This document shows, piece by piece, positions 53,703 to 64,000 of a stretch of 64,000 bases of DNA (positions within the stretch are counted from its first letter, which is position 1; each line of letters starts with the position of its first letter). The notes under the pieces were generated by a model, which did not search any database, was not told the origin of the DNA, and worked only from the letters and a program-made list of their open reading frames with translations. The DNA is taken from the NCBI GenBank assembly GCA_038363925.1, contig JAQQWL010000016.1, forward strand, positions 1,736,001 through 1,800,000. The letters run 5' to 3'. The DNA comes from Apiospora phragmitis. Lineage: Eukaryota; Ascomycota; Sordariomycetes; Amphisphaeriales; Apiosporaceae. Made by a program: the position numbers and the translations under genes.

Positions 53703-54529
53703 GATGGGAAGACTTGGTGCCTAGAAGTATTAGATGTGGCTGATGCTTTAAGGCGAGAATAATAAACGATAAAGGGCGAGTGTCAAGAAAGAACGACTGG
53801 GGATGGTGTGCGGCAAATAGTGCGAGAGACGCTAGCCAGGAGGGACAGGACAATGACTTGAGCAGTGTGGGCATGTGGATGAAGCTACTGTGCGATCGGA
53901 GGCGACGTGCGCCCAAATGACGAGGCTGCGGCGAAGGCTCAGGTCGGTAGATGGACCCCAACAAGAACCGCCGCCGCGAGGCCTTAAAGGATGCGTTAGG
54001 CTGCTACGTCGGGATTCCGGGAGACGGTCGAAAGAAGGGAAAAGAGGCCTGCTTAGAGTAAAGGTGCTGCAAGGTGGGGCGTAGGGCGGGGTTCTTGGGC
54101 CGAGGTACTCCACGTCGACCTGCCTGGCTTGATCAGCCGTAGCAGTAGCAGTCGCAGGCAGGCGACCTGACTGACTTGACCTGACTGATTTGCTACCTCT
54201 TTCAGCCGCCAATTCCACCCCCACCTTCGATTCTTTTCCACCTTCAATTTCACGCCACCTCCAATTCTCTCCCATGTTGCCTCTCCTTCGGCATCCTTTC
54301 GCGAGACTCAGCCGCCGCCCTAGGTGACTAGCGATTATTGGTTGGGATTCCGGGTGCAGCACCATTTGACAAAACCGACGATGCTAGGTACGTTCATCAT
54401 TCTCTTCCGCCATCTTTTGGCAGTAATCTAAATCGCCTGCCAGACATCACCAGCATCAACTTTGTCCGTTCGAGGCGGGACCCCAGGCTACCTCGTACAA
54501 TGGCGTCTTCCCGCCTCCCGCCTCCCTCC
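53703..54529. other. intergenic
   Basis: Upstream side of the APH-like gene. GC-rich open stretches on the minus strand (53832-54365) have no recognised family and no preferred reading frame. Confidence 0.35.
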
Positions 54530-55166
54530 TCCTTCATCCTCTGCGGCACAACGTCATGCGATACACCTGGCTACGAAGAGCTATGCGACACTACAAGGGA
54601 ACTACTCGTCGGCGATTGCGATGAAAAGGCTGTCTAGGAGGTACTCTACATGCTCGCCAACTGAGGTGACGACTTCACTTCCTTCATGAAGAATGCATGG
54701 CGCGGCTCAGGTATCCAAGACCCGAACCACCTGTCCCGCGTTTTGCACACTGCTTGGGGTGCCAAGAGACCCTACCAAGTCCCGCTTCGATCCCAGCGCC
54801 CTGGCTCTCCAGGACCAGATATGAAGATTGGACCGCTCCGAGTACAGTACACCGGACCGAACGCTCAGTCGCATGCAGGCTGACCTGCTCCTGGCGCTCA
54901 TGAAGCAGAACCGCACAATGGGATGCAACCACGAGAGGTTACAGCATGACGGCTTGCGCGGCGTGCTCCGCGAGATCAAGATCGGCAGCTCGTCGTGGTG
55001 GGTGCCCGGTCAGGGTGGTCCAGATAACTACAAGGCCTGGGTCCGCGGGGATTACCAGACGGACGTCGAATCGAGTATCAGAGCCATAGCCTGGCTGGTT
55101 GCGGAATGGAACACGTTGCAGCGCGTGAGCTTGGCTGTGCCCGCACCGTTCGGGGGCAGCGCCTAA
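54530..55166 (+). pseudogene. relic of the 'WWVPG' family, copy 2
   Basis: Coding-like blocks include GDDFTSFMKNAWRGS after two stops, then MQADLLLALMKQNRTM, GLRGVLREIKIGSSSWWVPG and GGPDNYKAWVRGDYQTDVES in an open stretch from 54828 to the stop at 55166. The last 90 residues align by eye with 29866-30130 (copy 1). The N-terminal part is broken by stops and shifts. Function unknown. Confidence 0.5.
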
Positions 55167-56140
55167 ATGGAGTCGCATTGGGTCTGGTGTGGCTTCAAGG
55201 AGGACGAGGAGGAAAAGCGCGCAGCTAAGGCAGAACCGAAATAAAGGCTCCAAGGAAGGCCATCTAAGAGACGGGAGTTACGATAGGACAAGATATTCAT
55301 CTGGCTGCCCTCGACGGGTATATTAGGCTTTAAATTGAATATTATATATAGCTACTTTATCGCGTTACATGTTCCTCGGCCCTGTATCATGATATATATT
55401 GCCCACTTCCTCTCCACTACCCGGCCGGCCCGTTTCTTCTGCTCCCGAAAGTATCGATTTAACCCAAGGCGGTACGGAGAACCTTACTCTTTCTGCTTTT
55501 AACTTTACTGGCATTCTCTATTAGGTTCTGGTGACGAGGACGATTCCGACGGCTCGCTTGTTTGCCGAAGCGTGCAACGGCTGGAACACGGCTGACTGAG
55601 AGGCAACCTGCGAGCTTTCCGGCCGCGACGCCTCCGCCGCCAAGACCTACGTCGGCGACTTCTGGACGCCGGTAAACCGTTACAAGTCCTGGGCACCCTC
55701 GCCTCTCTTGCCCCGATCGTCGCATCGATTACTATGGCGTTGCGTTCGATCATCTTGTTGCGATGGACGACCCCGATCCTGACGTCTTGCAGGTTAACAT
55801 TACCGAAGTAAAAGCGATGCAGGTGCTTACGGGACCGAATGGCTACCATTCAAAATAAATTGGGCGGATTATAGAGGGAAGATGGTTTTGGCTGTGCCGA
55901 GATATTATCAAAAGAGTGGATGAGTAAATAACTCTGTCGCCGAGCGAGTATTTTCAGTTCGGGGCCTGCACTGTAATGAATATGCTGGATTGGTATGTAT
56001 GTATTCTCGAATCGATACTATTATCATACATGAAGTGTTCCGAAGCCGACATCCGACCCTGGGGCGCCAACCGCGACCTGCTGAGACGAGTGGCATTAGG
56101 TTGCAGGGTTTGAGCCTAGCGGATTATGGCATCACGGCAG
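55167..56140. other. intergenic with a short coding-like fragment at about 55715-55858
   Basis: A plus-strand fragment reads RIDYYGVAFDHLVAMDDPDP and ITEVKAMQVLTGPNGYHSK to a TAA at 55856-55858. Preceding sequence in the same GC-rich block lacks a consistent frame. It is probably the end of a decayed gene; family unknown. Confidence 0.35.
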
Positions 56141-58572
56141 CTACCCAATGCTCCGTGTTATGCCATGCTCTTGGAGAAGAATTCTCATATCCATTACGTC
56201 ATTTGAAAATATCTCACCTTGGCCTCTTCCATTCCCTGGCTGGCGATCTGTCTTCCTGCCGTCCAACTTGCTCGGGGTATGCTTTCGCTTGTTTGGCACC
56301 AACTGCGCCAGCGGACGTCGAGACAGTTGGAGCAGTGACGCCCGTTCAAAGTCAATCAGCATAACGCCATTCGTGTCAGGATTGAACAACAGATTCGCCT
56401 GTCGCACATCGTGGTGAATGACCCCTGCGCGGTGTAAAGCCCCCAGAGCCCGAAAAGCCTCATTCTGGAGGCATTTCTGGCTGTCGCTCAACCTCTGCGG
56501 AATACTAGTACCGCCCCAAGATAGGAATGACATATGCACAATATAGACGCGATGGTCGTAGTAATAGGTCTTGCTCATGGACCGGAGGTCAATGGCGCCC
56601 AGGAACACGGGCACATATACACCTTGGATAGGCCTGAGCCGCTGATAGATTGCAGCCTCGTGCTCGAGGTCCTGACAAAAGCCTGTACAGTGCCCTTGCT
56701 GATAAATGTGTAGCTATACGCAAGGAGGGTTACTTTAAAAAGGACACTCCGCGCACCACCTTGGCCTAGCGGCGTGATCCCGTCGTCAAGAGACTGTTTT
56801 AGCTGTTCTCGGAGGAGACGGATCCACTCTGCATGATTGATCGGATGATGCTCACGGTCGCCTGCGTCACCTTGGCGGTGAAGCATCACGTTTGGACATT
56901 TCGAATCCAGGAACCTTCCTTGGGCCAGCCCCAAAAGGCATCTTTGGGAACAGTATCGCTGCTCCCGTGCGTCGCTTCCTTGTGGAGGAGGCCGATGCGC
57001 CAGCCGCCGGCTGCGCCGAACTCCTTTTGGTCCTGCGGGGTGGGGGTATCCGGTGGTCTTGGTGCTACTTCATCATCGTCAGATGACTCCGGCAGATCCT
57101 TTCTTGACTGTCCTTCACGTACTTCACTACTGGATCAGCGTTTCCGTTGGCGTAGGACATACGGCGAGCGGCGCGGTGAGCGATCGACCTCTTCGTAGGT
57201 CGTCGGGATATAGCAAGACGCGTTATCTGACGATGCCGATCGTTCATTTTCGGGAACAGAACGTAGTGTTATTTCGAAATCCTTAGCCCAGGTCTTAAGG
57301 CCATTTATAGCTCTCCGGCGCTCCTCTTGCCCGTGCTGTTGACGTTCGCCAGGCGCGCCGAGAGCTACTAGTGTGAACGCTAAGTATTGGCCGATAGCTG
57401 AGCAGACGTTAATATTATTCGGATGAGCCAATACCTCTGGACTAGGCTCTGCCAAATGATAGTACAGAGTCTGGGGCTCTGGCCCAATCAACGTGAAGAA
57501 ATATAATCGCCTCGCCCGTCGTAAGCAGGCCATACTCGAGACCACTTTCACTATATAATGATATGTCTGTGTGATAGTAGATGCTACTAGCTTTTTTGCG
57601 TAATACTGAAAGCGTGCGTCGGGGTCGGCAGAGGTCGGTATTAACTTTCGATTTACTACTTCTCTATAGATGTCCATCGCCCGAAGCCCGACACGAAGGT
57701 GCGTAACGATAAGCTTGTGAGGCGGCTTGTATTCGCAGACATAGACCATGGTACGTAGTGCCGAAATGGAGCTGTCGTTCTCGGTAAACACATATCTGAT
57801 CTGGTCGCAGTTAGTAGAGATTACGTCGGTGGTTTGGCGTCCGAGGCGGTGATGCGGGAGTTTCTCTTACTACGACCTCCTTGGCGACATTACTGATGGC
57901 GTGAGGATGGTTCTTAAAGATAATACCATCTCTAATTTAATAGGCGCTGCTAACTTCTTCCACTCTTTTTAGCTGCTGTAGAATGGCCCTGACCGGATCC
58001 TCCACGTTATTATATAGAAAATATTCGAGGGTCTTTTCGTCCGCGATCGGCCGCTGCGAGATTCTATTTCCGAGGCCGGCCAGGAAGTTTCGGTTCTCGA
58101 AAACACGGCTCTCGGTAGGGAAAGTATCGTAAAGTGTTCCAAAGACGATTCTTTGCTGCTCGATAAAGTCGGGCCATAGCCTCAGGTTCTTCGGCCACCA
58201 TTTGTCACGAGGATTAGTTATGGGGCCCTTCGAAGTCAGCTACGGGTCTGGTTCGATGGCGAACCTAGAGAACACGGAGACATGGCAAGCGGCGATGTAT
58301 TCGTCGAATGTTATTGGTCGTGTCTGTTCTTCGGAGGTATCGGCGCGTTGCTGCTCTTTCTCGGCGCGTTGCTGCTCTTTCTCGGCGCGTTGCTGCTCCC
58401 TATCGGCGCGTCGTCGCTCCTCCTGTCGTCCTCTCTCCGCTTCTTCTGCGCGTAGTCGCTCGTCCTCGGCGCGTAGTCGCTCCTTCTCTCGATCTTTCTC
58501 TGCTTCTTCAACGCGTCTTAAAGCCTCTCGTAATAGGTTTTCCAGCTCGTTTGGATTCCTCTGTTCAGTCAT
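56141..58572 (-). pseudogene. coiled-coil / PD-(D/E)XK-like / protein-kinase-like fungal protein, pseudogene
   Basis: On the minus strand from 58572: MTEQRNPNELENLLREALRR, then a Glu/Arg-rich coiled coil with three QQRAEKE-type heptads coded by 21 bp tandem repeats (about 58331-58400). Next is ITFDEYIAACH and a region with LRPDQICVY and VYVCEYKPPHK, a D-x(n)-E-x-K arrangement typical of PD-(D/E)XK nuclease folds. The C-terminal half has INHAEWIRLLREQLKQSLDD, LGQGGARSVLFKVTLLAYSY, VFLGAIDLRSMSKTYYYDH, GVIHHDVRQANLLFN (HRD-like) and GVMLIDFERA (DFG-like). At least three in-frame stops (near 58240, 57950 and 57830) and several frameshifts (near 57785, 57560, 57120, 56600) abolish it. The order resembles Crinkler-type nuclease-kinase effectors; that comparison is from memory. 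Confidence 0.75.
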
Positions 58573-58754
58573 GATGCATGAATTAATATTGTGGTAAACA
58601 ATATGGCATTAACTTCCACTTGTGCTGGTGTTTTGAGGTGCCGCCTAATTAAAATGGGCCCACTAAGCGTTGCGCGGGGTTACGGTTATCAGCAGCATTC
58701 GCAAGACATTGTGCAGGTACAAACAAGCCTACTGTGCTTTAGTACAGTCCATCT

Positions 58755-58862
58755 GTGTGCACTATCAGCCCTACCAATGGGGTTTAATGACATTTTTCCA
58801 ATCGCGACTCGGTTGGGAGAAGATGATTGGTTACCTGCGACTCTTCGCTACGGTAGTGTTCG
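58755..58862 (+). repeat. dispersed repeat copy 2 (partner at 46085-46190)
   Basis: Reads CAGCCCTACCAATGGGGTTT followed by the diverged stretch and GGTTACCTGCGACT, in the same order as the minus-strand copy at 46 kb. It lies just upstream of the coiled-coil/kinase pseudogene. Confidence 0.55.
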
Positions 58863-60431
58863 CCCACTGACCAAGTACTCTCCGATCTTCATACCTTCCC
58901 CTCCTATCCCCAAATCATGACCCCGGCATCTGGGTTTTCCAACATCCCAGTCACCTCGTCACCTGTCGTATGCATCCATTTTTTATCATCGAGTGCTGCA
59001 AAGGACGGCGGAAATGCATAAATGACTATGAGGCAGCTTGGTTGCTCACAATATCAAACCCTAAGCGCTGGCTCTATCGTGGCCGGGCTCTGATACAGGT
59101 TATGTCTTGAGTCACTGCTTATCGAGACCGCGTGGGACAAAGGACTATTCGGAAGGTGGCCAGAAACAATCACGAAACGCGACAGGGGCAAGTCAAATAC
59201 GGATAGGACTTTTACTTCTTTGCATGCCTTGCTCGACTTGCCGTCATCACTTTCCAAACCAGAAGAAGGCTGTTCCCAAGGACTGTGGTTTTGGAGAGTG
59301 GGAAGGGGTGGTGCAGGGAGCAATTATGGGCCTGAACCTAATAAGGATACCTACATACGGAGGATTGATACTCGATATTTTTTTAGTATCTACAGCCAGT
59401 CTTTGGTAGGATGATTTGGGGATTGCACCAGGCTCTAAGAGCAAAAGACACTTTTGACCTAGTTTCTCTCCGTATAAAGTAAAGTGATGCACAGCGTGGC
59501 CCTACCGCCGGCAAATTCGTTTAGTTTGACGCAGAAAAAGTCGAGTTAACCCCTATCCACCTCGAAAAAGATCGACAGTACTGTACGCTCGCCAGTGGTA
59601 TCGGTCCAAAGCTCTCGCGTTTTCATACCTATTAGCAGCTTGGAAGCGGTCCGACCATGGTAAACAAGTAAAGAGTTCCATGTACTTGAAAGGAGCATCA
59701 TAGCTCTATCCCAGTTCGTGGTACAAGGATCAAGCAGGGACAGACCGACAAGTACCAGAGTCATGATAGCAATCGAAACCGTGGTAATCAGGGTTGACAA
59801 CTAATTAGGAGCCGTTTCAACCAAGCCACCATACTATAGCAGACTATGCAGTTGTGAGGAACAAAAAGGTTATTTCCGCTACCATAATATCGTAGAACGA
59901 CATAGTCATAACGTCAGTTGTATATATAGCTAGCTATACTGTTCTTGATTAATAGGTATCTGGTAGAGCAGCTCATTGGGGGTTAAGGGAGCTAATAAGG
60001 GGTCTTGCGTGTTTAAAGATAGTACCTGCACCCTAGTAGTCCGTTACCTCCGTGTAATTTCAATACTAACCTGCTAGGCAATCTACTATAAAAAGGCTCT
60101 TTGCGTAAATGGGAAATCTCCCCTTTCTTCCCCTTCTCCCCCATCATTGTGTGTGTCTACTGTCCATAAGCGACAGCACGGTCTCGCGACTATCATTTAC
60201 AGCCATCGGCTACTACCGAGTTTCCCGATATCGTGGACACCTATAAGGTCGATGAATGATATGAAGTGAGCTATCTGTCTTGCTCGCCAGTTTCTTCTCT
60301 TACGAGTCCATAGTTCTGAGCAAGCCGTCCCCAACAAGCCGTCCAACCTCTCCGACTATGTCGAGGGTTGCCATGAACCTGCCGAGTCCGGAACCCCGAC
60401 TTCTGTCGCCAGCTCGACACGGTATAGGGGC
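58863..60431. other. AT-rich intergenic region
   Basis: No supported gene. A minus-strand hydrophobic frame near 59546-59800 starts with TTG, not ATG, and was not accepted. Confidence 0.4.
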
Positions 60432-60629
60432 CTACAATCGCAACCCACCGAAACCAATGAAAATGAGTGTCACCCATCTAAGCAGGGCTTCGAACAGGAT
60501 TTCGCACATGATGAATTCCAAAAACGTGAGCGTGATGTGGATGAGCTTGCAGAAGAGATCCAGAGTCAGACCCAGCACGGCCTTCACGAAGAACCTGATC
60601 ACAACCGGAAAGGGCGTAGAATTGCACAT
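60432..60629 (-). CDS. possible small or decayed membrane protein ORF (65 aa)
   Basis: From an ATG at 60629 the frame encodes a strongly hydrophobic peptide (VIRFFVKAVLGLTLDLFCKL, then ITLTFLEFIMCEILFEALLR, then WVTLIFIGFGGLRL), which would form two membrane helices. Just after the TAG the same frame continues with LGRFMATLDIVGEVGRLVGD, so it may be the remnant of a longer gene with one nonsense mutation. No family recognised. The opposite strand is also open here, which weakens the case. Confidence 0.3.
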   Translation of the reverse strand: MCNSTPFPVVIRFFVKAVLGLTLDLFCKLIHITLTFLEFIMCEILFEALLRWVTLIFIGFGGLRL

Positions 60630-63394
60630 GATTAGGAATTGCGATTAAGCCGCCGCAGATCTCGCCGGTCCGCACGAATCCGTCAACGTGAACTTACCAC
60701 TTGGATTTACCGGGACGTGCGATAATCGAAACGAAAACAGCAGAAAATGATGGAAAGATCTAAATAACTTACTTTAATAGCTACTAATATAGCCCCTTTT
60801 ATTACCCTAGTTTGTTTATTGCTAACGGTCTCGCGTTAATGAATATAGACATTATTGACGCTGCCAGCGTTAAGGCTTCCTGTAATAGGGTCTTGCTTCA
60901 AGAAGTTACAGACTCAGGGTTTTTTCATGATTACAAAGAGAAACTCATTTTCCTCCCACGTCTTGAGGTTATTCCTTTCCGGTGTTTCCATCACATTCTC
61001 CCAGTTCAAGGCCTGCTGGAGTCTAACGAGGAGGTCTGCTACTTCCTCGTCTATCGAGAAGGAGATCTTTGGTCCGACAGCGAAGGAATCATTCCGGAGA
61101 CTAGCCTACACTGCGAGGTCTTCTGTGCGGCGGGCGCCAATGCTCTCAAAGCAGGGAGCTTGCGTGTCTGCGGTGAGTTGGGGGCCTCGCCACGCCACAC
61201 CGATGGCCAATGCTGGTCCCACCATTCGGAGCCCCTGAGCGCAGGCCCTGAGCGAAGCCTTCAAAGCATGAAAGGAGAAATCGGCTTGTCCATTCACAAG
61301 CGAAATAGCTACTTCGATAACCCATACATGCTACTATTGAAGCATCGCTTATAGTGGATCTTTCCTCTTGTTTTTCCCCATTTCCTATTCATGAGTTCCC
61401 TTACATACCCTAACCAGTATTTACCAAGTTCCTTTACTTGGAGCTGAATATTATGAAAACGAACCCAGTATTTCTTGCTGCCTTCGTGTTCAAAGTCGCC
61501 AAGGATGATTGCGTCGAAAATGGGGCGAGTCTCTCCCTGGGGAGGTCGGTTTGGACATTTTATAATGATGGGTGGTAATGATGGAAGGTATATAGTCTAA
61601 AAGAAGCAGTGGGATGAAGGTGGGAAAGTTCAAAGACATCGACGCGGGGGCGTCGAAAGTTTAAATAGCCAGCGCTTTCCTGAGGCATCCTCCTTGAAGT
61701 CCTGACAAGCCAAACTGAGTGTGGCAGCCGTCGTCGGAAGTGCAGTCGTGACCTCCGTTTATCTGTTGTCTATGAGCACTCGAAAAGGGAATCAAGTAGC
61801 AGCTGGGTCTCGAAAAGCTAAGTTACGTTGAAGCTACCCAGTCATACTGGGGAGAGAGCCGGAAGGAGAGAGATTGCAGCCTTTTCCTGACAGAAGCTGC
61901 TGGATACCGGCGTTTCCGTGCTGGGCAGCGATATGCATCGACATAAGGAATACAAGAGGTATCTTACTGCCAGTCGAGTCCCTTTGACAAAAGGAGCCCC
62001 AAAGTAGGTACCTTCTAGGGACAGTAATTTGGCCGAGCTGGGTCTGAGATTTTAGGCTGGTGTCGAGTATAATTACAAAATGTGCCGCATGATTAACTCA
62101 CACAAGAAGAACCTTATTATTGCGTCGGTTTTTATGAGTGCCGCGGAAAGGGTGGTTGCTTCGGTCCAGCGGTTGTGTATGTCTCGACTCTGGACTTTGT
62201 TTAGCAGGTGCTAATAGCTAACCAAGGTCGTTTATTCCGAGTACCTCACGAAGCTCAGGAGAAGGTCGAGATTCCGTCTCTCCTGTTAGCAGCCGTGCTT
62301 GAGTAAGGGAACGTAACGATGCCTCGGGATCCATTAGGATATGGGTCTCCAGGACGCGCGAGGATGGCAAGAAGGGCCAGTTGGGGCAGGTCGTAATCCG
62401 GCAACCCCGGGACTTGGGCAAAGGATATTGGCCCTGATCCATTCAACATGGCTCTAGTGCATTCGGCAATTAAAAGAACGAAACAACGTGGAAATAAACA
62501 ATAGCATAACCCTATGTATGTTTTCTCGTAATTAGATAATTTACCTGCTGGCTAAGCCAGTTCCCTACCCCTAACCGTATAAGCTACCCGGTAAGTCAGC
62601 TCCCCTGACTGTAATTACTAGAACTTGAAAAGCTAGCAGAGCAGCCAACGAACGAGTCCCAGTGCAGGTCAACTTCCCACAATAGACTAAAGTCGAAGAC
62701 TTTATGGTAAGGCGTGTTTTAGAGACCCGGCGCAAGACTGAAAGGGTTATGTTGTAGCGCCCTGAATGATGCCATCAAGTCTATCCTTGCCCACGCACCC
62801 GGGGGGCGATCCCAATTCCTTTTCCCTGTACACTTTGTATCCTGGTTGGCTTCAACTGTTTATATGTTGCCCCCTTGAATCCTCGGACACGCTTCCTCGG
62901 CCACATTCATTATATAAATACCAATTCCAGCGTACTCCTTTCCTGCACTGCTTCGATACTAATCTTTTTCTACCTAAGACTTGCGCGACCCTCGTTATAA
63001 ATCCTACCTTGAGCAACCATCATACTTGGTCTGGCTTCCTGCCTGCTATAACCTTACTATTTCAGCACTCTTCCTGAAGTAGCTCACTACCCGTTAAATG
63101 TCAACGCCCCTACAATTGCTGTCTTATCGCCTCCTACACTTCTTCAAGTTTAACCCACGGCATCACACGCATTACAATCTTCCTCGCGACTAGATTCCTC
63201 GCGTAAGATCGCAGCTGTTATTTATGAAATAAAAGTTACTAACTATACCTTTATTCCAGAACGTCCCTGGGCGGTGTACATCCTTTGTATAAGTTATTAT
63301 GCTTAATATAAAGTTGCAAAGCTTTGTTAACGTGGGACGAGGTGCATACGACGCACGCAACTGGTGTGTCCAAGCCTCCCCCCCAAGCCGAAAC
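60630..63394. other. AT-rich region without a supported gene
   Basis: Open stretches at 60812-61354 (plus) and 62255-62449 (minus, MLNGSGPISFAQVPGLPDYD) are isolated and have no family signal. No tRNA, rRNA or transposon protein recognised. Confidence 0.35.
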
Positions 63395-63610
63395 CATCAT
63401 GTGAGCAGCCAATTTGATGTGGCAGCACACTACCGCATGGTTCAGCAGAAGATGGAGGCCCATCAAGGTTTCAGGACGGGCTTATGTGCTCCATGCAGCG
63501 AGCGCATGTTTAGAGGGGATGATTTGGTATGCGCTCAGACATCAAGGACCTGTATATATAACATGATAAAGACCCGGTAGATAGATGCGAGGCCAAGGCT
63601 TTGAAAACCC
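63395..63610 (-). repeat. decayed second copy of the 3' end of the LINE-interrupted gene, without the LINE
   Basis: On the minus strand it reads CTGAGATGGCGGG, TTCAAAGCC, then CATCTATCTACCGGGTCTTT and, without a break, ATATATACAG followed by GAGCGCATACCAAATCATCC and GGAGCACATAAGC. The same blocks flank the LINE at 20422-20497 and 22123-22200. The putative acceptor (ATACAG versus ATATAG) and downstream exon are recognisable but interrupted by stops. It supplies the unoccupied insertion site. Confidence 0.75.
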
Positions 63611-63884
63611 GCCATCTCAGGACCTATCTAGCGGTCCAACTGCTCACACACCATAATCTATTTAAGCCTTAGAAACATGCTCGCAGGAACATGTTCGTAG
63701 GACTACTCATAATCTTTTCGAATGTATTCAGGAGTGATTGCCACATCGCCTTCTTAGTCCTCAATCCTGGCACTTGTGAGGAGCAAAAAGGGGGTGGCTA
63801 GACTTTTTAGCTAAGATAACCCCCCCACTCGCTGACCCCCCCTCTCAATGCCATTGGGAAAGCTTATTTTCCCACCTAAATCGC

Positions 63885-64000
63885 TTAAGTCCGATTTATA
63901 ATATAAAATTAAACAGAATTAGTAAAAATACCGTCTCTTTTATTTAAAATCGTTTATAAAATAATGAAAATTCCTATATAAAGGTATAAAAATAATTAAA
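63885..64000. other. very AT-rich tract at the right edge
   Basis: Mostly A and T with few C or G. It may be the start of an AT-rich (RIP-affected or heterochromatic) block that continues beyond the window. Confidence 0.5.

Noticed and set aside
59546..59800. Hydrophobic minus-strand frame
   Set aside because: Begins with TTG, short, no family, in AT-rich non-coding DNA.
60196..60240. 5S rRNA-like stretch
   Set aside because: Only a few bases resemble 5S motifs; the box A/C internal promoter pattern and full length are absent.
1..64000. CRISPR arrays, bacterial operons, tRNA genes
   Set aside because: The DNA is fungal with spliceosomal introns; I saw no regularly spaced direct repeats and no convincing tRNA B-box context.

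Overview
The window is nuclear DNA of a filamentous ascomycete (Pezizomycotina, probably a sordariomycete). Genes are split by many 44-80 bp introns with GT(A/G)NGN donors, CTAAC/CTNAC branch sites and YAG acceptors. Recognisable proteins belong to fungus-typical families: GATA_AreA/DUF3295, MYND-DUF4470, fungal dynamin-like GTPases and fungal APH-like kinases. All assignments come from reading the sequence; no searches were run.

The left end (1-3.5 kb) looks like ordinary genome: a GATA_AreA/DUF3295 gene running off the edge and a histidine phosphatase. From 6 to 24 kb recognisable housekeeping genes vanish and the DNA becomes accessory in character. It holds an unusual Ras-like GTPase, a series of lineage-specific multi-exon genes (9.0-10.4, 10.4-11.8, 15.3-16.2, 16.2-16.6, 19.5-22.3 and 22.3-24.3 kb), degenerate repeat islands and tetranucleotide tracts. 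A 5'-truncated LINE has landed inside an intron of the 19.5 kb gene.

From 24.9 to 33.2 kb lies a pseudogene field: a GUF1/LepA translation-factor relic, a 'WWVPG' family relic and the 3' part of a family-2 polysaccharide synthase. A better preserved segment follows (34-45 kb): two divergent dynamin-like GTPases, an orphan gene between them, and a MYND/DUF4470 gene. From 45 to 58.6 kb relics dominate again: a second GUF1 fragment, a C48/Ulp1-like protease, three APH-like loci (one apparently intact), a second WWVPG relic and a large coiled-coil/nuclease-like/kinase-like pseudogene. From 58.6 kb to the right end the DNA is poor in genes and grows AT-rich; it carries an unoccupied, decayed copy of the LINE-disrupted gene's 3' end.

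Two cross-cutting patterns stand out. Several otherwise good reading frames are broken by loss of a single G from a G run, which could be a mutation signature or an assembly artefact. Several segments also occur twice in diverged form (GUF1 5' region, WWVPG family, the 46.1/58.8 kb repeat, the 20.4/63.5 kb gene end). The region resembles a fast-evolving, repeat-rich accessory compartment rather than a single coherent gene cluster.
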